DNA of 64,000 nucleotides from JAPORK01 sp026710285 (GCA_965201045.1 OZ241746.1:3224001-3288000), one strand, 5' to 3'. Counted from the stretch's first letter, positions 18,708 through 27,850 are shown. The notes: a model not told the origin generated them from the sequence alone. A program made the numbers and translations.

Positions 18708-19340
18708 TTACAGGATAGCATCGGGTTGTTGTTCCGGGGAAGCATCAATAAAAACTGCAAGTGACATACAGTGCTGGTATACTTTTTCAATAAAAGGGTA
18801 GGGTGTCAAATCAACGTTAAACCTTATCGCATTGTATACTTGCGGAATGAGACAAACATCGGCCAGTGTAATCTGTTCTCCAAAACAAAACAAACCGCCG
18901 ACTAGCTTTTTTTCAAAAGCAGTAAATCCGGTATTTATCCAGTGCCGATACCAGTTAAGTTTATTTTCTTCAGTTACATGTAAGTCACCGGTTAAATATT
19001 TTAATATGCGCAAATTATTGAGTGGATGTATATCACAGGCTATTTGACCAACCATTGATCTTACCTGAGCTCTTTTATGACCGCTGTCTGGTAATAAAGC
19101 CGGTTGAGGATAAGTTTCTTCAATCCATTCAAGGATAGCCACAGACTGAGTCAGTTTTTCTGTTGTGGAAACTTCCAGTACCGGAACCAACCCTTCAGGG
19201 TTAACAGCTAACCATTCCGGAGTAGATTGCTCACCCTGCTTCAGATTAATAAAAGCAGTGTCGTAATCTATTGCTTTAACATTGAGAGCAATACGTACTC
19301 GGTAAGCTGCTGATGAACGAAAATAACTATACAGTTTCAT
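18708..19340 (-). CDS. maiA: Maleylacetoacetate isomerase
   Basis: A zeta-class glutathione transferase that isomerises maleylacetoacetate to fumarylacetoacetate in tyrosine breakdown. The ATG at 19340 gives 210 residues beginning MKLYSYFRSSAAYRVRIALN, which includes the SSxxxR active-site signature. GLVPVLEV and the QSVAILEWIEETYP glutathione-site segment follow. A longer frame upstream is open but lies inside fahA. It overlaps the fahA stop by 14 nt, implying translational coupling, and is the last gene of the cluster. Confidence 0.93.
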   Translation of the reverse strand: MKLYSYFRSSAAYRVRIALNVKAIDYDTAFINLKQGEQSTPEWLAVNPEGLVPVLEVSTTEKLTQSVAILEWIEETYPQPALLPDSGHKRAQVRSMVGQIACDIHPLNNLRILKYLTGDLHVTEENKLNWYRHWINTGFTAFEKKLVGGLFCFGEQITLADVCLIPQVYNAIRFNVDLTPYPFIEKVYQHCMSLAVFIDASPEQQPDAIL

Positions 19341-20322
19341 GCTGCTTTCTCTGACACATTTGATGGTCAATGGCACCAAAAATTGAATTATTATGTTCAT
19401 TAAACATTTCAATACGAACCCGGTCACCAAACTTCATAAAAGGTGTTTCAGCTTTACCAGAAGCAATAATTTCCAGCATTCTTTTTTCTGCAAGACAGCA
19501 TGAACCACTGTGTTCATCCCGGTTAGATATGGTGCCAGAACCCAGCATAGTCCCAGCTCCTAAAGGACGACTTTTAGCAGCATGAGCTATGAGTTGTGCA
19601 AAATTGAAGTTCATATCTTGTCCACAATTTGGAGCGCCATACTGCTCTTCGTTATAATGCACATGTAACGGTAAATGTATTTTATAGTCCTGCCAGTGAT
19701 GACCCAGTTCGTCAGGTGTTATAGCAACGGGTGCATAAGCAGAAGGCGGTTTACTTTGTAAAAAGCCAAAGCCTTTACCCAGTTCCTGTGGGATAAGATT
19801 TCGTAACGATACATCATTAACCAGTGTCAATAGCTTTATATGTTCTCCGGCATGATCCGGTGTGACTCCCATAGGCACATCGTCAGTCATTACAACCACC
19901 TCTGCTTCAAAATCAATGCCCCACTCCTCAGTATCGAAGTAAGCCGGATCTCGCGGACCCAGTAACTGATCTGAAATACCCTGATACATTAACGGATCAG
20001 TCAGAAACTCCGGAGGCATTTGTGCTCCTCTGGCTTTTCTGACCAGTTCCACATGATGTAAATAAGCACTTCCATCAAGCCACTGATGAGCACGCGGTAA
20101 AGGTGCTGCGCACAGAACAGGATCAAAGGTAAATGTTTCTTTTTCTGAATGATTATTGATGCGCTGATAAACCGCTTCTAATGCAGGCGATAATGTATTC
20201 CAGTTATCAAGTGCTGTCTGCATGGTGGGTGCAATTTCAGGTACTGCTTTTGCTCTGGTTAAATCTTCAGAGACAATAATCAGGTCTCCGTCACGTGCTG
20301 ATTTCAATGAGGCTAATTTCAT
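19327..20322 (-). CDS. fahA: Fumarylacetoacetase
   Basis: Cleaves fumarylacetoacetate to fumarate and acetoacetate, the final step of the homogentisate route. The 331 residues match the bacterial FAH form. The segment DTEEWGIDFEAEVVVMTDDV carries metal-ligand Glu/Asp residues. LVNDVSLRNLIP and LGSGTISNRD follow, as expected. It starts 21 nt after hmgA. Confidence 0.93.
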   Translation of the reverse strand: MKLASLKSARDGDLIIVSEDLTRAKAVPEIAPTMQTALDNWNTLSPALEAVYQRINNHSEKETFTFDPVLCAAPLPRAHQWLDGSAYLHHVELVRKARGAQMPPEFLTDPLMYQGISDQLLGPRDPAYFDTEEWGIDFEAEVVVMTDDVPMGVTPDHAGEHIKLLTLVNDVSLRNLIPQELGKGFGFLQSKPPSAYAPVAITPDELGHHWQDYKIHLPLHVHYNEEQYGAPNCGQDMNFNFAQLIAHAAKSRPLGAGTMLGSGTISNRDEHSGSCCLAEKRMLEIIASGKAETPFMKFGDRVRIEMFNEHNNSIFGAIDHQMCQRKQHETV

Positions 20323-20343
20323 TCTCAGGTTTTCCTTATGGCA

Positions 20344-21480
20344 TTATTGTTGTGGTGATTTCCAGGAATTTACATATTCGGTATCTTCTACCGAAAACAG
20401 TAGCGGATTTATATTCAGGTGGCGTCGGGTATCGATCATAACGGCGACTTCATTGGCCATTTTTTCTGGTGTACTCATGCTTTTTTGTAAGGCTTTAGGG
20501 TGTGGACCGTGGGTAAATCCACAGGGATGGAAGGTAATCATACCTTTTTCAATATGATCACGACTAAAAAAGTTACCCTGATGATAAAAAATAACTTCAT
20601 CAAAATCATCATTATTGTGGAAAAAAGGAACTTTTAAAACATTCTGTTCTGTTTCAACCGGTCGCGGACAAAAAGTACAGACAACAAACTTTTGTGCTAC
20701 AAAAGTCGTATGTGCAGAAGGTGGAATATGATACCGGTGACTATTCAGTGGTCTTATATCTTTCCAGTTAAGGCGAAACACGGTATTGGTACCATGCCAG
20801 CCAATAGCATCCAGCGGATTATAAGGATAAGTGACTTTACTCATAACCTGCTGTCGCTTTATATGGATACTCCAGGGCTGATTACTTTGCTGAGCTTTAA
20901 AATTATCGTCAATACGTGGATAATCAAGCACAGCAGGATCAAAAATAGCCTGTGGACCTAACAGCCCTTTATCAGGTAAATGATACATGCCATCATTATT
21001 TTCTATCAGTAGAAAGCAACAAAGGTTGTGTACCTCCATTCTCCATGCGGTTCCGCGTGGAATTAGCAGATAGTCTCCAGTGTGAAAATGTAAGTGACCG
21101 TAGTCACAAAATAAACTTCCTTCACCTTCGTGTACAAAAATCAAATCATCTCCGTCACTGTTGCGTACCAGTGCCGGCATAGACGCATTTAACTGCCAGA
21201 AACGAATATTGACATCGGCATTGTGTAACACAGCAGGTGTATTCCATGGAATAAAAGCTTCTGATTTTAATGCTGATAATCGAAAAGCATGCGGTTTTAA
21301 AGGACCTTCCCAGGTTGTCCAGCCGGTTGGAGGTTTTTGATGCAACATATGTGTGACCGGACCATAAAAACCTTCCCGTCCGAGTTCTCGTTCATAGGTA
21401 TTATCCGGCAAATCACAATGCGCTTGTCGTGTAAAACATCCTTCTTTTATTGGAATATTTATTTTTTGATGTTTAGGCAT
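20344..21480 (-). CDS. hmgA: Homogentisate 1,2-dioxygenase
   Basis: Opens the homogentisate ring to maleylacetoacetate using iron(II). The 378 residues fit the shorter bacterial form. A cupin core is visible (FVHEGEGSLFCDYGHLHFHT, LLIPRGTAWRME). The C-terminal iron region has FDEVIFYHQGNFFSRDHIEK and FHPCGFTHGPHPKA, with His and Glu ligands. Its position between phhB and fahA confirms the assignment. Confidence 0.93.
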   Translation of the reverse strand: MPKHQKINIPIKEGCFTRQAHCDLPDNTYERELGREGFYGPVTHMLHQKPPTGWTTWEGPLKPHAFRLSALKSEAFIPWNTPAVLHNADVNIRFWQLNASMPALVRNSDGDDLIFVHEGEGSLFCDYGHLHFHTGDYLLIPRGTAWRMEVHNLCCFLLIENNDGMYHLPDKGLLGPQAIFDPAVLDYPRIDDNFKAQQSNQPWSIHIKRQQVMSKVTYPYNPLDAIGWHGTNTVFRLNWKDIRPLNSHRYHIPPSAHTTFVAQKFVVCTFCPRPVETEQNVLKVPFFHNNDDFDEVIFYHQGNFFSRDHIEKGMITFHPCGFTHGPHPKALQKSMSTPEKMANEVAVMIDTRRHLNINPLLFSVEDTEYVNSWKSPQQ

Positions 21481-21548
21481 AAAACTACCATTTCTAACTA
21501 AACTATTTGTTTGATATAATCAGATTACATAACTTAACAACAAACTTA

Positions 21549-21899
21549 CTATTTTTGAGCATCAAACAATGCATCAGTTTTGGCTGCCATTATAAAGTCA
21601 TTTTTATGTAAACCACCCACTGAATGTGTCCACCAAGTCACGGTTACTTTACCCCATTCAGTTAAAATCCCGGGATGGTGCTTTTCTTGTTCTGCAATTT
21701 CACCCACTTTATTAGTAAAAGCCAGTGCCAGGCGAAAATTTTTAAATTTATACTCTCTGACCAGTTGACGAATACCGTTATGTGACTCTACTTTCCATTG
21801 TGGTAAAGGTTTTATCCAGGTTTCAATTTCACAATCCTGTGCCTGATTGCCACCCACTCGGCAGGGAATACACTGTTCCTGTACAAGACTTTCTGTCAT
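21549..21899 (-). CDS. phhB: Pterin-4a-carbinolamine dehydratase
   Basis: Recycles the pterin cofactor of phenylalanine hydroxylase. The ATG at 21899 (MTESLVQEQCIPCRVGG) gives 116 residues; a longer upstream frame lies inside phhA and is rejected. The signature AEQEKHHPGILTEWGKVTV contains the catalytic HH. A later His lies in WTHSVGGL. It starts one base after the phhA stop, so the two are co-translated. Confidence 0.94.
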   Translation of the reverse strand: MTESLVQEQCIPCRVGGNQAQDCEIETWIKPLPQWKVESHNGIRQLVREYKFKNFRLALAFTNKVGEIAEQEKHHPGILTEWGKVTVTWWTHSVGGLHKNDFIMAAKTDALFDAQK

Positions 21900-21900
21900 T

Positions 21901-22749
21901 TTAAATCCTCTCTTGTTCTGATAAGTTTGACTGATCACTGCTGACATAAGATGTTTGTTTATTTTTAGGTGGAAAAAGAGGTTTATGCATTCCTTTGGCT
22001 TTCGCTTCTTCGACCATCTGCATAATATTTTTTTTGCTGAGCTCTTCCAGCTCATACAGACTCTCAATAATATAATAGACAGGCTGCATAATATCAATGC
22101 GATAAGGTGTTCGTAATGCTTCTACCGGGTCAAAGAGATGCCGAATTGCTTTTTTGCTCTCCAGTGCATGGATAGTTTCACCTGGACTTGACAAAATGCC
22201 TCCACCATAAATGCGTAGCCCTTCTTTACTTTGAATTAAACCAAACTCTACCGTCATCCAGTATAGACGTGCCAGATACACTCGATCTTCTTTAGAGGCA
22301 GCATAGCCCAGCTGACCGTAAGTGTGTGTAAATTTTGCAAATGAAGGGTTAGTAAGCAAGGGGCAGTGACCAAATATTTCATGAAAAATATCAGGTTCTT
22401 CAATATATTTAAATTCATCCTTGCGGCGAATAAAGGTTGCAACCGGAAACTCTTTATTTGCCAATAATTTGAAAAAACGATCAAAGGATATAAGTGCTGG
22501 AACACCGGTAACTTTCCAGCCTGTAGTTTTTTGTAAGATTTTGTTTATTTCATCCAGTTGTGGAATTTTGTCTTCACAAAGATTAAGTGTTGCAAGTCCG
22601 TGCATAAATTCATTGCATGCACGTCCTGGCAGGATATCCATCTGTTGTTTTACCAGCGCTGCCCAGATGGTGTTTTCTTCCTGATTATATTTAATAAAAC
22701 CATTAGTATCCGGCTTTTTGGCAACGTAAGAAGTATATTTATTCATCAT
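21901..22749 (-). CDS. phhA: Phenylalanine 4-monooxygenase
   Basis: Hydroxylates phenylalanine to tyrosine using tetrahydropterin and iron. The protein is about 282 residues, the usual bacterial length without a regulatory domain. Iron ligands are visible in EPDIFHEIFGHCPLL (two His), with the Glu in YWMTVEFGLIQ. Two consecutive ATGs at 22749 and 22746 make the exact start uncertain; no strong ribosome site decides. Followed at once by phhB. Confidence 0.94.
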   Translation of the reverse strand: MMNKYTSYVAKKPDTNGFIKYNQEENTIWAALVKQQMDILPGRACNEFMHGLATLNLCEDKIPQLDEINKILQKTTGWKVTGVPALISFDRFFKLLANKEFPVATFIRRKDEFKYIEEPDIFHEIFGHCPLLTNPSFAKFTHTYGQLGYAASKEDRVYLARLYWMTVEFGLIQSKEGLRIYGGGILSSPGETIHALESKKAIRHLFDPVEALRTPYRIDIMQPVYYIIESLYELEELSKKNIMQMVEEAKAKGMHKPLFPPKNKQTSYVSSDQSNLSEQERI

Positions 22750-22998
22750 CAATACCAAATTTAGACTGCCATTAAAAACAAGATGGTTTTATGCAGCTTT
22801 AACGACATTTTTTAATGAATAGTACGCTACCACATAAAACCTTTAAGTAGTTAATGACCTCATTATGAATAGTTTCAGATTAGTTAACGGAGAACTTCTT
22901 GTAAAGGCAGTAAATAACTATAATAATTCATTTGAAATAATATTCCTGTGTCAACCTGATAATAGGTATTTCAGGTTAACGTTAGTAGATGAATAATA

Positions 22999-24090
22999 TT
23001 ACTCTGCTACCTGTAGTACACCTCGTCTTATCTGATCTCTTTCCATGCTTTCAAAAAGTGCAGTAAAGTTCCCTTCACCAAAGCCATCATCTCCTTTTCG
23101 CTGAATAATTTCAAAGAAGATGGGACCGATAACCGTTTCTGTAAAAATCTGTAAAAGCAAATGTTTATTATCGCTACCATCCATTAAAATACCATTGCTT
23201 TGCATTCGCTTTATATTTTCCTTATGTCCCGGAAGACGTTCTTCCAGCATGTCATAATAGGTTTCAGGAGGGGCTGTCATAAAAGGAAGGTTGTTTTTTT
23301 TCAGAGTTTCTACGGTAGTGTAAATATCATCGGTTGCCAGTGCAATGTGTTGAATACCTTCGCCATTATACTGTTTCAAGTATTCTGCAATCTGACCGTT
23401 ATCATCAGAGGATTCATTAATAGGAATACGTGCTTTACCACATGGAGCTGTCATCGCTCTGGAGAACAGACCTGTATATTCACCTGATATATCAAAGTAT
23501 CGGATTTCTCTGAAATTAAATAGGCGCTCATAAAATTTAGCCCAAAAATTAAGTCGTCCCCGATGAACGTTATGCGTAATATGATCAATACTTTTAAGTA
23601 TAGGTTGGTTTGACATTTTAGTATTAGTATTAGTTAATGGTTCAAAATTTTCGTATGCAAAACCATTTGCACCATAAGTATCAATAAGATATAAACGACT
23701 TTTGCCTATCCCTTCTATGGCAGGATAAGGAAGACCGGCTTTTTCAGGGTTTTGTATTATGGTGGCTCCCTGTTTGTATAAATGATCCATTGTCTGTTCA
23801 GTATTTTTAACTCTTAATCCGAAAGAACAGGCACAGGGACCATGCAAGGATTCAAATTGTCGGGCAAATTCTCCTTTTCTTTCATTTAAAAGAAAATTAA
23901 TATCACCTTGCTGAAAACGAATGATACCACGCTGAGGATCTCTTGAGGTTGCGGTAAAACCCAATTGCAGAAACAGTTTTTTCAACGCATCAGTGTCATG
24001 TGATGCAAACTCCAAAAATTCAAATCCATCGGTACCGGCAGGGTTAGCCCATTTATCTGTTTCTGTTTTAATTTCATTTTCTGTTATCAT
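22999..24090 (-). CDS. hpd: 4-hydroxyphenylpyruvate dioxygenase
   Basis: Converts 4-hydroxyphenylpyruvate to homogentisate. The 363 residues form two vicinal-oxygen-chelate domains. DHITHNVHRGRLNFWAKFYE holds the first iron His, GEGIQHIALATDDIY the second, and FFEIIQRKGDDGFGEGNFTA the Glu. The ATG at 24090 has AGGA 6 nt upstream. It leads the degradation cluster, with a 250-nt gap before phhA that contains a 7-bp stem (AACCTGA/TCAGGTT at 22953-22977) of unclear role. No tyrosine aminotransferase is present in the window. Confidence 0.95.
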   Translation of the reverse strand: MITENEIKTETDKWANPAGTDGFEFLEFASHDTDALKKLFLQLGFTATSRDPQRGIIRFQQGDINFLLNERKGEFARQFESLHGPCACSFGLRVKNTEQTMDHLYKQGATIIQNPEKAGLPYPAIEGIGKSRLYLIDTYGANGFAYENFEPLTNTNTKMSNQPILKSIDHITHNVHRGRLNFWAKFYERLFNFREIRYFDISGEYTGLFSRAMTAPCGKARIPINESSDDNGQIAEYLKQYNGEGIQHIALATDDIYTTVETLKKNNLPFMTAPPETYYDMLEERLPGHKENIKRMQSNGILMDGSDNKHLLLQIFTETVIGPIFFEIIQRKGDDGFGEGNFTALFESMERDQIRRGVLQVAE

Positions 24091-24633
24091 AGTAAGTCCT
24101 GTATTTTACAACTCAAAAATACTTAATATTTAAAGTGACATTTTTTAAGGTTGTTTTATTGCCACCAAAAAAATCGCTTATCTTTGTTCTCTGGCATTAA
24201 TGAAGCCTGTTAAGATAATTTTTCATCACTCAATTTAGCGTTGCTTTGTATTTAAGCAATAAATATTGAAACTTTTTTTCTGAAAAACCACATGTTATAA
24301 AAAATGAGATGAGTATTTTTATTTGGAAAATATGTGATTGATCAATTTAAAATTTAAAGAATACTTTTAATGTTTGACATATGACGTTTTATTGAAATGT
24401 ATCAAATAACAAAAGAGTTAAGCTGAAAATATGCTTTAACTAATAAGCAATTAAGTAAACAATTAAGCAATATTTGCTTTTGATATATGCAAAAATAGCA
24501 TTATAATCCTTCAGTGTCAAAAAAATGGGTTTTTAACCGTGTGAAAGGATAGTTGGGATCAGGTTGTATAAAGCAGTTAACTGACTCAATATGTTGTAAA
24601 AATTGAGCAAGCGTGGCTTTTAAGGAATTGAGA
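24091..24633. other. Gap upstream of hpd
   Basis: AT-rich sequence with no gene visible. It should contain the promoter of the minus-strand phenylalanine/tyrosine cluster, but no clear -35/-10 pair or operator was recognised. Confidence 0.4.
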
Positions 24634-24770
24634 AAAGTATGCACTACAAACCTGTTTTATACTATAAAGAAATTTCAGGTAATAATCTTCAGGACAGAGC
24701 AGGTTTAGGAATAAAAGAGTGGATCTGTAGATGTGGAACAGTCCCGGAAAGAATAGATATTAATGCTGTT
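24634..24770 (+). pseudogene. TnpB C-terminal remnant
   Basis: The DNA aligns with 44397-44533 of the TnpB element: AGAGCAGGTTTAGGAATAA is shared, followed by GARTGGRTCTGTARATGTGG. It covers the zinc-ribbon part (RAGLGIKEWICRCGTV) and the start of the RDVNAARN motif, with frameshifts before and after. Nothing N-terminal remains. IS630 copy 1 lies 145 bp downstream. Confidence 0.75.
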
Positions 24771-25001
24771 CCGAAATCCACTTTGAACGTAATTAATACT
24801 TGTTGTAGTTTTACTCTGACGGGGATGGCTTGTTTGATTTTTTTTGTAGCTCTTCGAACAGGTACTTCACTCTTTTCATGCAGTCTTTCTTTCTAATTAA
24901 ACCTGGTTACACTAGTGCTTCTAAGCTATGATTTACAACCCTTTTAAAATACGTTTTCCTAACACTTTACCAAATAGAAAATAAAATTAAGGAAAACAAG
25001 G

Positions 25002-25466
25002 ATGTATTCAGAACAGGCACAAGACATTACTCTTACAGAAGAACAGTGTAATGAACTTAATTTAATCATTAGAAAACGCAGTAGCTCCCAGTCTTTAGTG
25101 GAAAGAGCAAAAATTATTTTGCTGGCAGCAAAAGGTGTAGGTATCAAAGCTTCAGTTAGAGAGCTAAGATGCAGCCGTTCAATGGTAAGACTCTGGCGGA
25201 GACGCTGGATTAGTCAGGCAGAAGAACTGTCTGTTTGTGAACGTTTGAAAGATGCTCCCCGCCCGGGTCATCCACCTAAATTTACAGCTGAACAAGTTTG
25301 CGAAATCATGGCTTTAGCCTGCAAAAATCCGAAAGACTATGGATATATATTGAGTCACTGGTCACAAAATGCACTGGCAAAAGCAGTGATAAAAGAAGGT
25401 ATTGTAGAAAATATTTCACAACGCCAGATAGGTCGTTTTTTAAAATCAGGCGGATATTCGTCCTGA
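25002..25466 (+). CDS. IS630 transposase, N-terminal frame (orfA)
   Basis: A 154-residue frame beginning MYSEQAQDITLTEEQCNEL. It carries the DNA-binding part: IKASVRELRCSRSMVRLWRR is a helix-turn-helix and LKDAPRPGHPPKFTAEQVCE the linker. The frame ends in GRFLKSGGYSS. Homology continues one frame away, so a complete transposase needs a one-base shift near TTTTTTAAAATCAGG at 25435-25449. The same arrangement in copy 2 shows it existed before the element spread. Confidence 0.85.
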   Translation: MYSEQAQDITLTEEQCNELNLIIRKRSSSQSLVERAKIILLAAKGVGIKASVRELRCSRSMVRLWRRRWISQAEELSVCERLKDAPRPGHPPKFTAEQVCEIMALACKNPKDYGYILSHWSQNALAKAVIKEGIVENISQRQIGRFLKSGGYSS

Positions 25467-26199
25467 TAAAATGAAGTATTGGGTAGACACACCAAAGGAT
25501 GAAAACTTTAAGGAAAAATGTGCTGATGTTTGCGAAACTTATCATACTTCACCAGAGCGTGCTGAGGCAGGTATACACACAATTTCTTTTGATGAAAAAA
25601 CAGGCATACAGGCACGTCAGCCAGCCACACCTGATAAACCGATAAAACCAGGGAAAACAGTCAGACGAGACTATGAATATATCCGTCATGGAACACAAAC
25701 ATTGTTGGCTGGCATGAATGTGGTAACAGATGAGATTATTCCACTGGTTAGCGAAACCCGAACTGAACAAGATTTTGCAAAATGGCTGAATAAATTATTA
25801 GAGAGTGACCCTAATGCTTCAGGTTGGCACATTATAGCAGACAATTTGAATACACATATGTCAGAAGCTGCTGTAAAAATCGTAGCATCAATAGAAAATA
25901 CGCCAGCAGAAGAGTTGGGAGAAAAAGGTAAGTCTGGCATTCTAAAAAATATGCAGAGTCGTTCTGATTATCTGAGTGATCCAACACATAAAATTGTGTT
26001 TCACTATACTCCAAAACATGCATCCTGGCTCAATCAGATTGAAATCTGGTTTTCCATTCTGGTAAAGCGTTACCTGAAAAGAAATAGTTTTACTTCAAAA
26101 AAAAACTTAAAATCCGGGCTTTATGAATTTGTTGATTTTTTTAATAAGACTATGGCAAAACCATTTAAATGGACTTATGGAAAACCTTTGCGAATATAA
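25444..26199 (+). CDS. IS630 transposase, catalytic frame (orfB)
   Basis: The frame is open from 25444 and reads QADIRPDKMKYWVDTPKDEN; an ATG within it is at 25471. The DDE residues are visible in ISFDEKTGIQA, WHIIADNLNTHMS and FHYTPKHASWLNQIEIWFSI. It ends KWTYGKPLRI. The reading before the ATG matches family sequence, so the protein is most likely made by frameshifting from orfA (+1 at AAA-T) rather than from its own start. Confidence 0.85.
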   Translation, partial: NQADIRPDKMKYWVDTPKDENFKEKCADVCETYHTSPERAEAGIHTISFDEKTGIQARQPATPDKPIKPGKTVRRDYEYIRHGTQTLLAGMNVVTDEIIPLVSETRTEQDFAKWLNKLLESDPNASGWHIIADNLNTHMSEAAVKIVASIENTPAEELGEKGKSGILKNMQSRSDYLSDPTHKIVFHYTPKHASWLNQIEIWFSILVKRYLKRNSFTSKKNLKSGLYEFVDFFNKTMAKPFKWTYGKPLRI

Positions 26200-26226
26200 G
26201 GGGTCCGGTATAAGCGCTCAGAAGCA

Positions 26227-27375
26227 CTAGCTGCCTCTGGTGTGTTTAGTACGTTTAGCCGCAACAGGTTTAGCATGTTCATCGACAAATTTAGTACGTT
26301 TAGCCGCAACAGGTTTAGCATGTTCATCGACAAATTTAGTACGTTTAGCCGCAACAGGTTTAGCATGTTCATCGACAAATTTAGTACGTTTAGCCGCAAC
26401 AGGTTTAGAGCGTTTAATGTTTGGTTTTTTATTCTGTTGATCTTCTTTATCAGTTTTAACAGGCTGATCTGATAAATGTATTTCTTTTGGAGAAGCATAA
26501 TAAGGTTTTGGATAATTATAATAAGGTTTTGGAGAAGCATAATAAGGTTCGTCTACAACAGAAGGTTTATCGCCTGGTTGTTGATTTATTTTATCTTTAT
26601 TAACAGACTCTTTTCCGGCAACAGGTTTTTTTAATTGAGCATTACGAAGATGTTGTTCTTTTATCCAATCATCGTCTTCCTTACTTAAATTTTGTTCTGG
26701 CATCTCTGGTGGCGGACCCGGATCTTCTTCCATTGCCATATTCTTAAAGAAATTTCCTTTTCCATCTGAGAAGTGTGGTTTTTTGTTGAATTTATTAATG
26801 GTTGCATAAATCTCTTCTTCATCAGTTTTAGCAGGCTGATCTGATAAATTTATTTCATCTTGAGATGCATCACCAGATTCTTCATATAGTGAATCTATAT
26901 TTACATAAATATTCTTATCTTCAACAGGAGGTTCATTGTCTAGTTGTTGATTTATTTTATCTGAAGTTTCATAAATATTCTCATTTTTAGTAGCATATTC
27001 ATTATTTTTCTTTAACTGATTTTCTAATGTTGTGTGTTTCGATTTTGGTTGCTCTTTTTTTCCCAAAGTAAAATTTATTGCATCTTTATAAGCTGTTGAT
27101 TTAATATCACCTTTCTCTTTTAAATTGTTTGCAAAGTTAGTAAAATTATTCACACTCATCTTTTTCATAACTTTGTCTATTTTGTTATCTTCTCGCATTG
27201 ATTTGGATATTAAACCGCCCAATTTTCTGTAAAGTTTTTTAAATACAAAATCACTTTTCCTTTTGTCATAAGTTTTCTTAAATTTCAAATAATTGTCTTC
27301 GTCTTCACTTTTTATTTTTTTTTTCTCAGGATGCAGGAATTGTGATTTTTCTGAAGATTTGATCTTATTGCTCAT
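26227..27375 (-). CDS. Candidate effector with EPIYA-like tyrosine motifs and C-terminal repeats
   Basis: A 382-residue hydrophilic protein without signal peptide or membrane helix. Residues 25-105 form a lysine-rich helical region whose paralogue fragment lies at 27606-27850. Residues 120-195 carry acidic tyrosine motifs: NNEYATK (Tyr127), NENIYETS (Tyr135), DKNIYVNI (Tyr157), SLYEES (Tyr164) and EEEIYATI (Tyr190). A second cluster is DEPYYASPKPYYNYP near 278-289. These resemble the EPIYA-type sites that host kinases phosphorylate in bacterial effectors; YVNI also fits a Grb2 SH2 ligand. A proline patch (PGPPPEMPEQ) lies near 219. Residues 324-377 are 15-residue repeats of PVAAKRTKFVDEHAK. 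The stop lies at the IS630 boundary, but the uninterrupted site would also read TAG there. Function is inferred from motifs only. Confidence 0.6.
   Translation of the reverse strand: MSNKIKSSEKSQFLHPEKKKIKSEDEDNYLKFKKTYDKRKSDFVFKKLYRKLGGLISKSMREDNKIDKVMKKMSVNNFTNFANNLKEKGDIKSTAYKDAINFTLGKKEQPKSKHTTLENQLKKNNEYATKNENIYETSDKINQQLDNEPPVEDKNIYVNIDSLYEESGDASQDEINLSDQPAKTDEEEIYATINKFNKKPHFSDGKGNFFKNMAMEEDPGPPPEMPEQNLSKEDDDWIKEQHLRNAQLKKPVAGKESVNKDKINQQPGDKPSVVDEPYYASPKPYYNYPKPYYASPKEIHLSDQPVKTDKEDQQNKKPNIKRSKPVAAKRTKFVDEHAKPVAAKRTKFVDEHAKPVAAKRTKFVDEHAKPVAAKRTKHTRGS
26240..26410 (-). repeat. 45-bp tandem repeats in the effector 3' end
   Basis: Three full 45-bp units plus a partial one, nearly identical at DNA level, encode the basic 15-residue repeat of the candidate effector. 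Such identity suggests recent expansion by slippage and possible length variation between strains. Confidence 0.85.
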
Positions 27376-27605
27376 TTTTTATTCCTCCATTAATATGAGG
27401 TTTGGTTCAATTTTTAGCTGAAAAAAGCAGAATTCTTTATTGATAACATATTGAGCAATTGTTTTTTTAAAGAAATAATCAATATAAAAGAACCAGGAAT
27501 AATTAATATAAAATAATGTTATACCCGTAATTTAAAAGACTATCTATAGTGCTGAATATAACATCATTAATTTTTATATATTAAAAATAAAAGATATATG
27601 GTTTA
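27376..27605. other. Upstream region of the candidate effector
   Basis: AT-rich, with GGAGGAATAAAAAAT just before the minus-strand ATG at 27375, a good ribosome site. No other feature was seen. Confidence 0.4.
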
Positions 27606-27850
27606 TCAACATTTCGGACAGTTTTTGTAAGTTGTTGATTTAATCTTATCTTTCTCTTTTAAATGCTTTATAAAGACATTAAAATACTTTGCATTCATAT
27701 TTTTCATAACTTTATCTATGTTGATATCTTCTCTCATTGATTTTAATATTACGCCACCTACTTTATCTGCCAAGTTTTTTAAGTAAAGAAGCTCTTTGCT
27801 TTTTTTATGAGTTTTCTTAAATTTCAAATAATTGTCTTTATTTAGTCGAT
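27606..27850 (-). pseudogene. Fragment of an effector paralogue fused to a family M end
   Basis: On the minus strand the frame reads LNKDNYLKFKKTHKKSKELL through SMREDINIDKVMKNM to KEKDKIKSTTYK. It aligns with residues 26-96 of the 382-residue protein. At TCAACAACTTACAAAAACTG the sequence switches to the right end of the family M element and stops. The 5' part is also missing. This is an internal fragment left by rearrangement at a short homology. Confidence 0.7.

Larger units (their letters stand above)
24915..26227 (+). mobile_element. IS630-family insertion sequence, copy 1
   Basis: This 1313-bp element begins GTGCTTCTAAGC, ends GCGCTCAGAAGCAC, and is flanked by TA on both sides (24913-24914 and 26228-26229), the target duplication expected of IS630/Tc1-mariner. 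Copy 2 at 42988-44299 is almost identical. A deletion derivative lies at 57389-57495. The element holds two overlapping-frame transposase genes. Confidence 0.9.

Noticed and set aside
24639..24896. 85-residue frame as a gene
   Set aside because: Its middle is a frameshifted TnpB zinc-ribbon remnant and the rest is chance.
26227..26230. IS630 insertion truncating the tyrosine-motif protein
   Set aside because: The empty site also reads AGC-TAG, so the stop is the same with or without the IS.
26240..26410. CRISPR array
   Set aside because: The 45-bp units are contiguous coding repeats without spacers; no cas genes and no other regularly spaced repeats were seen.
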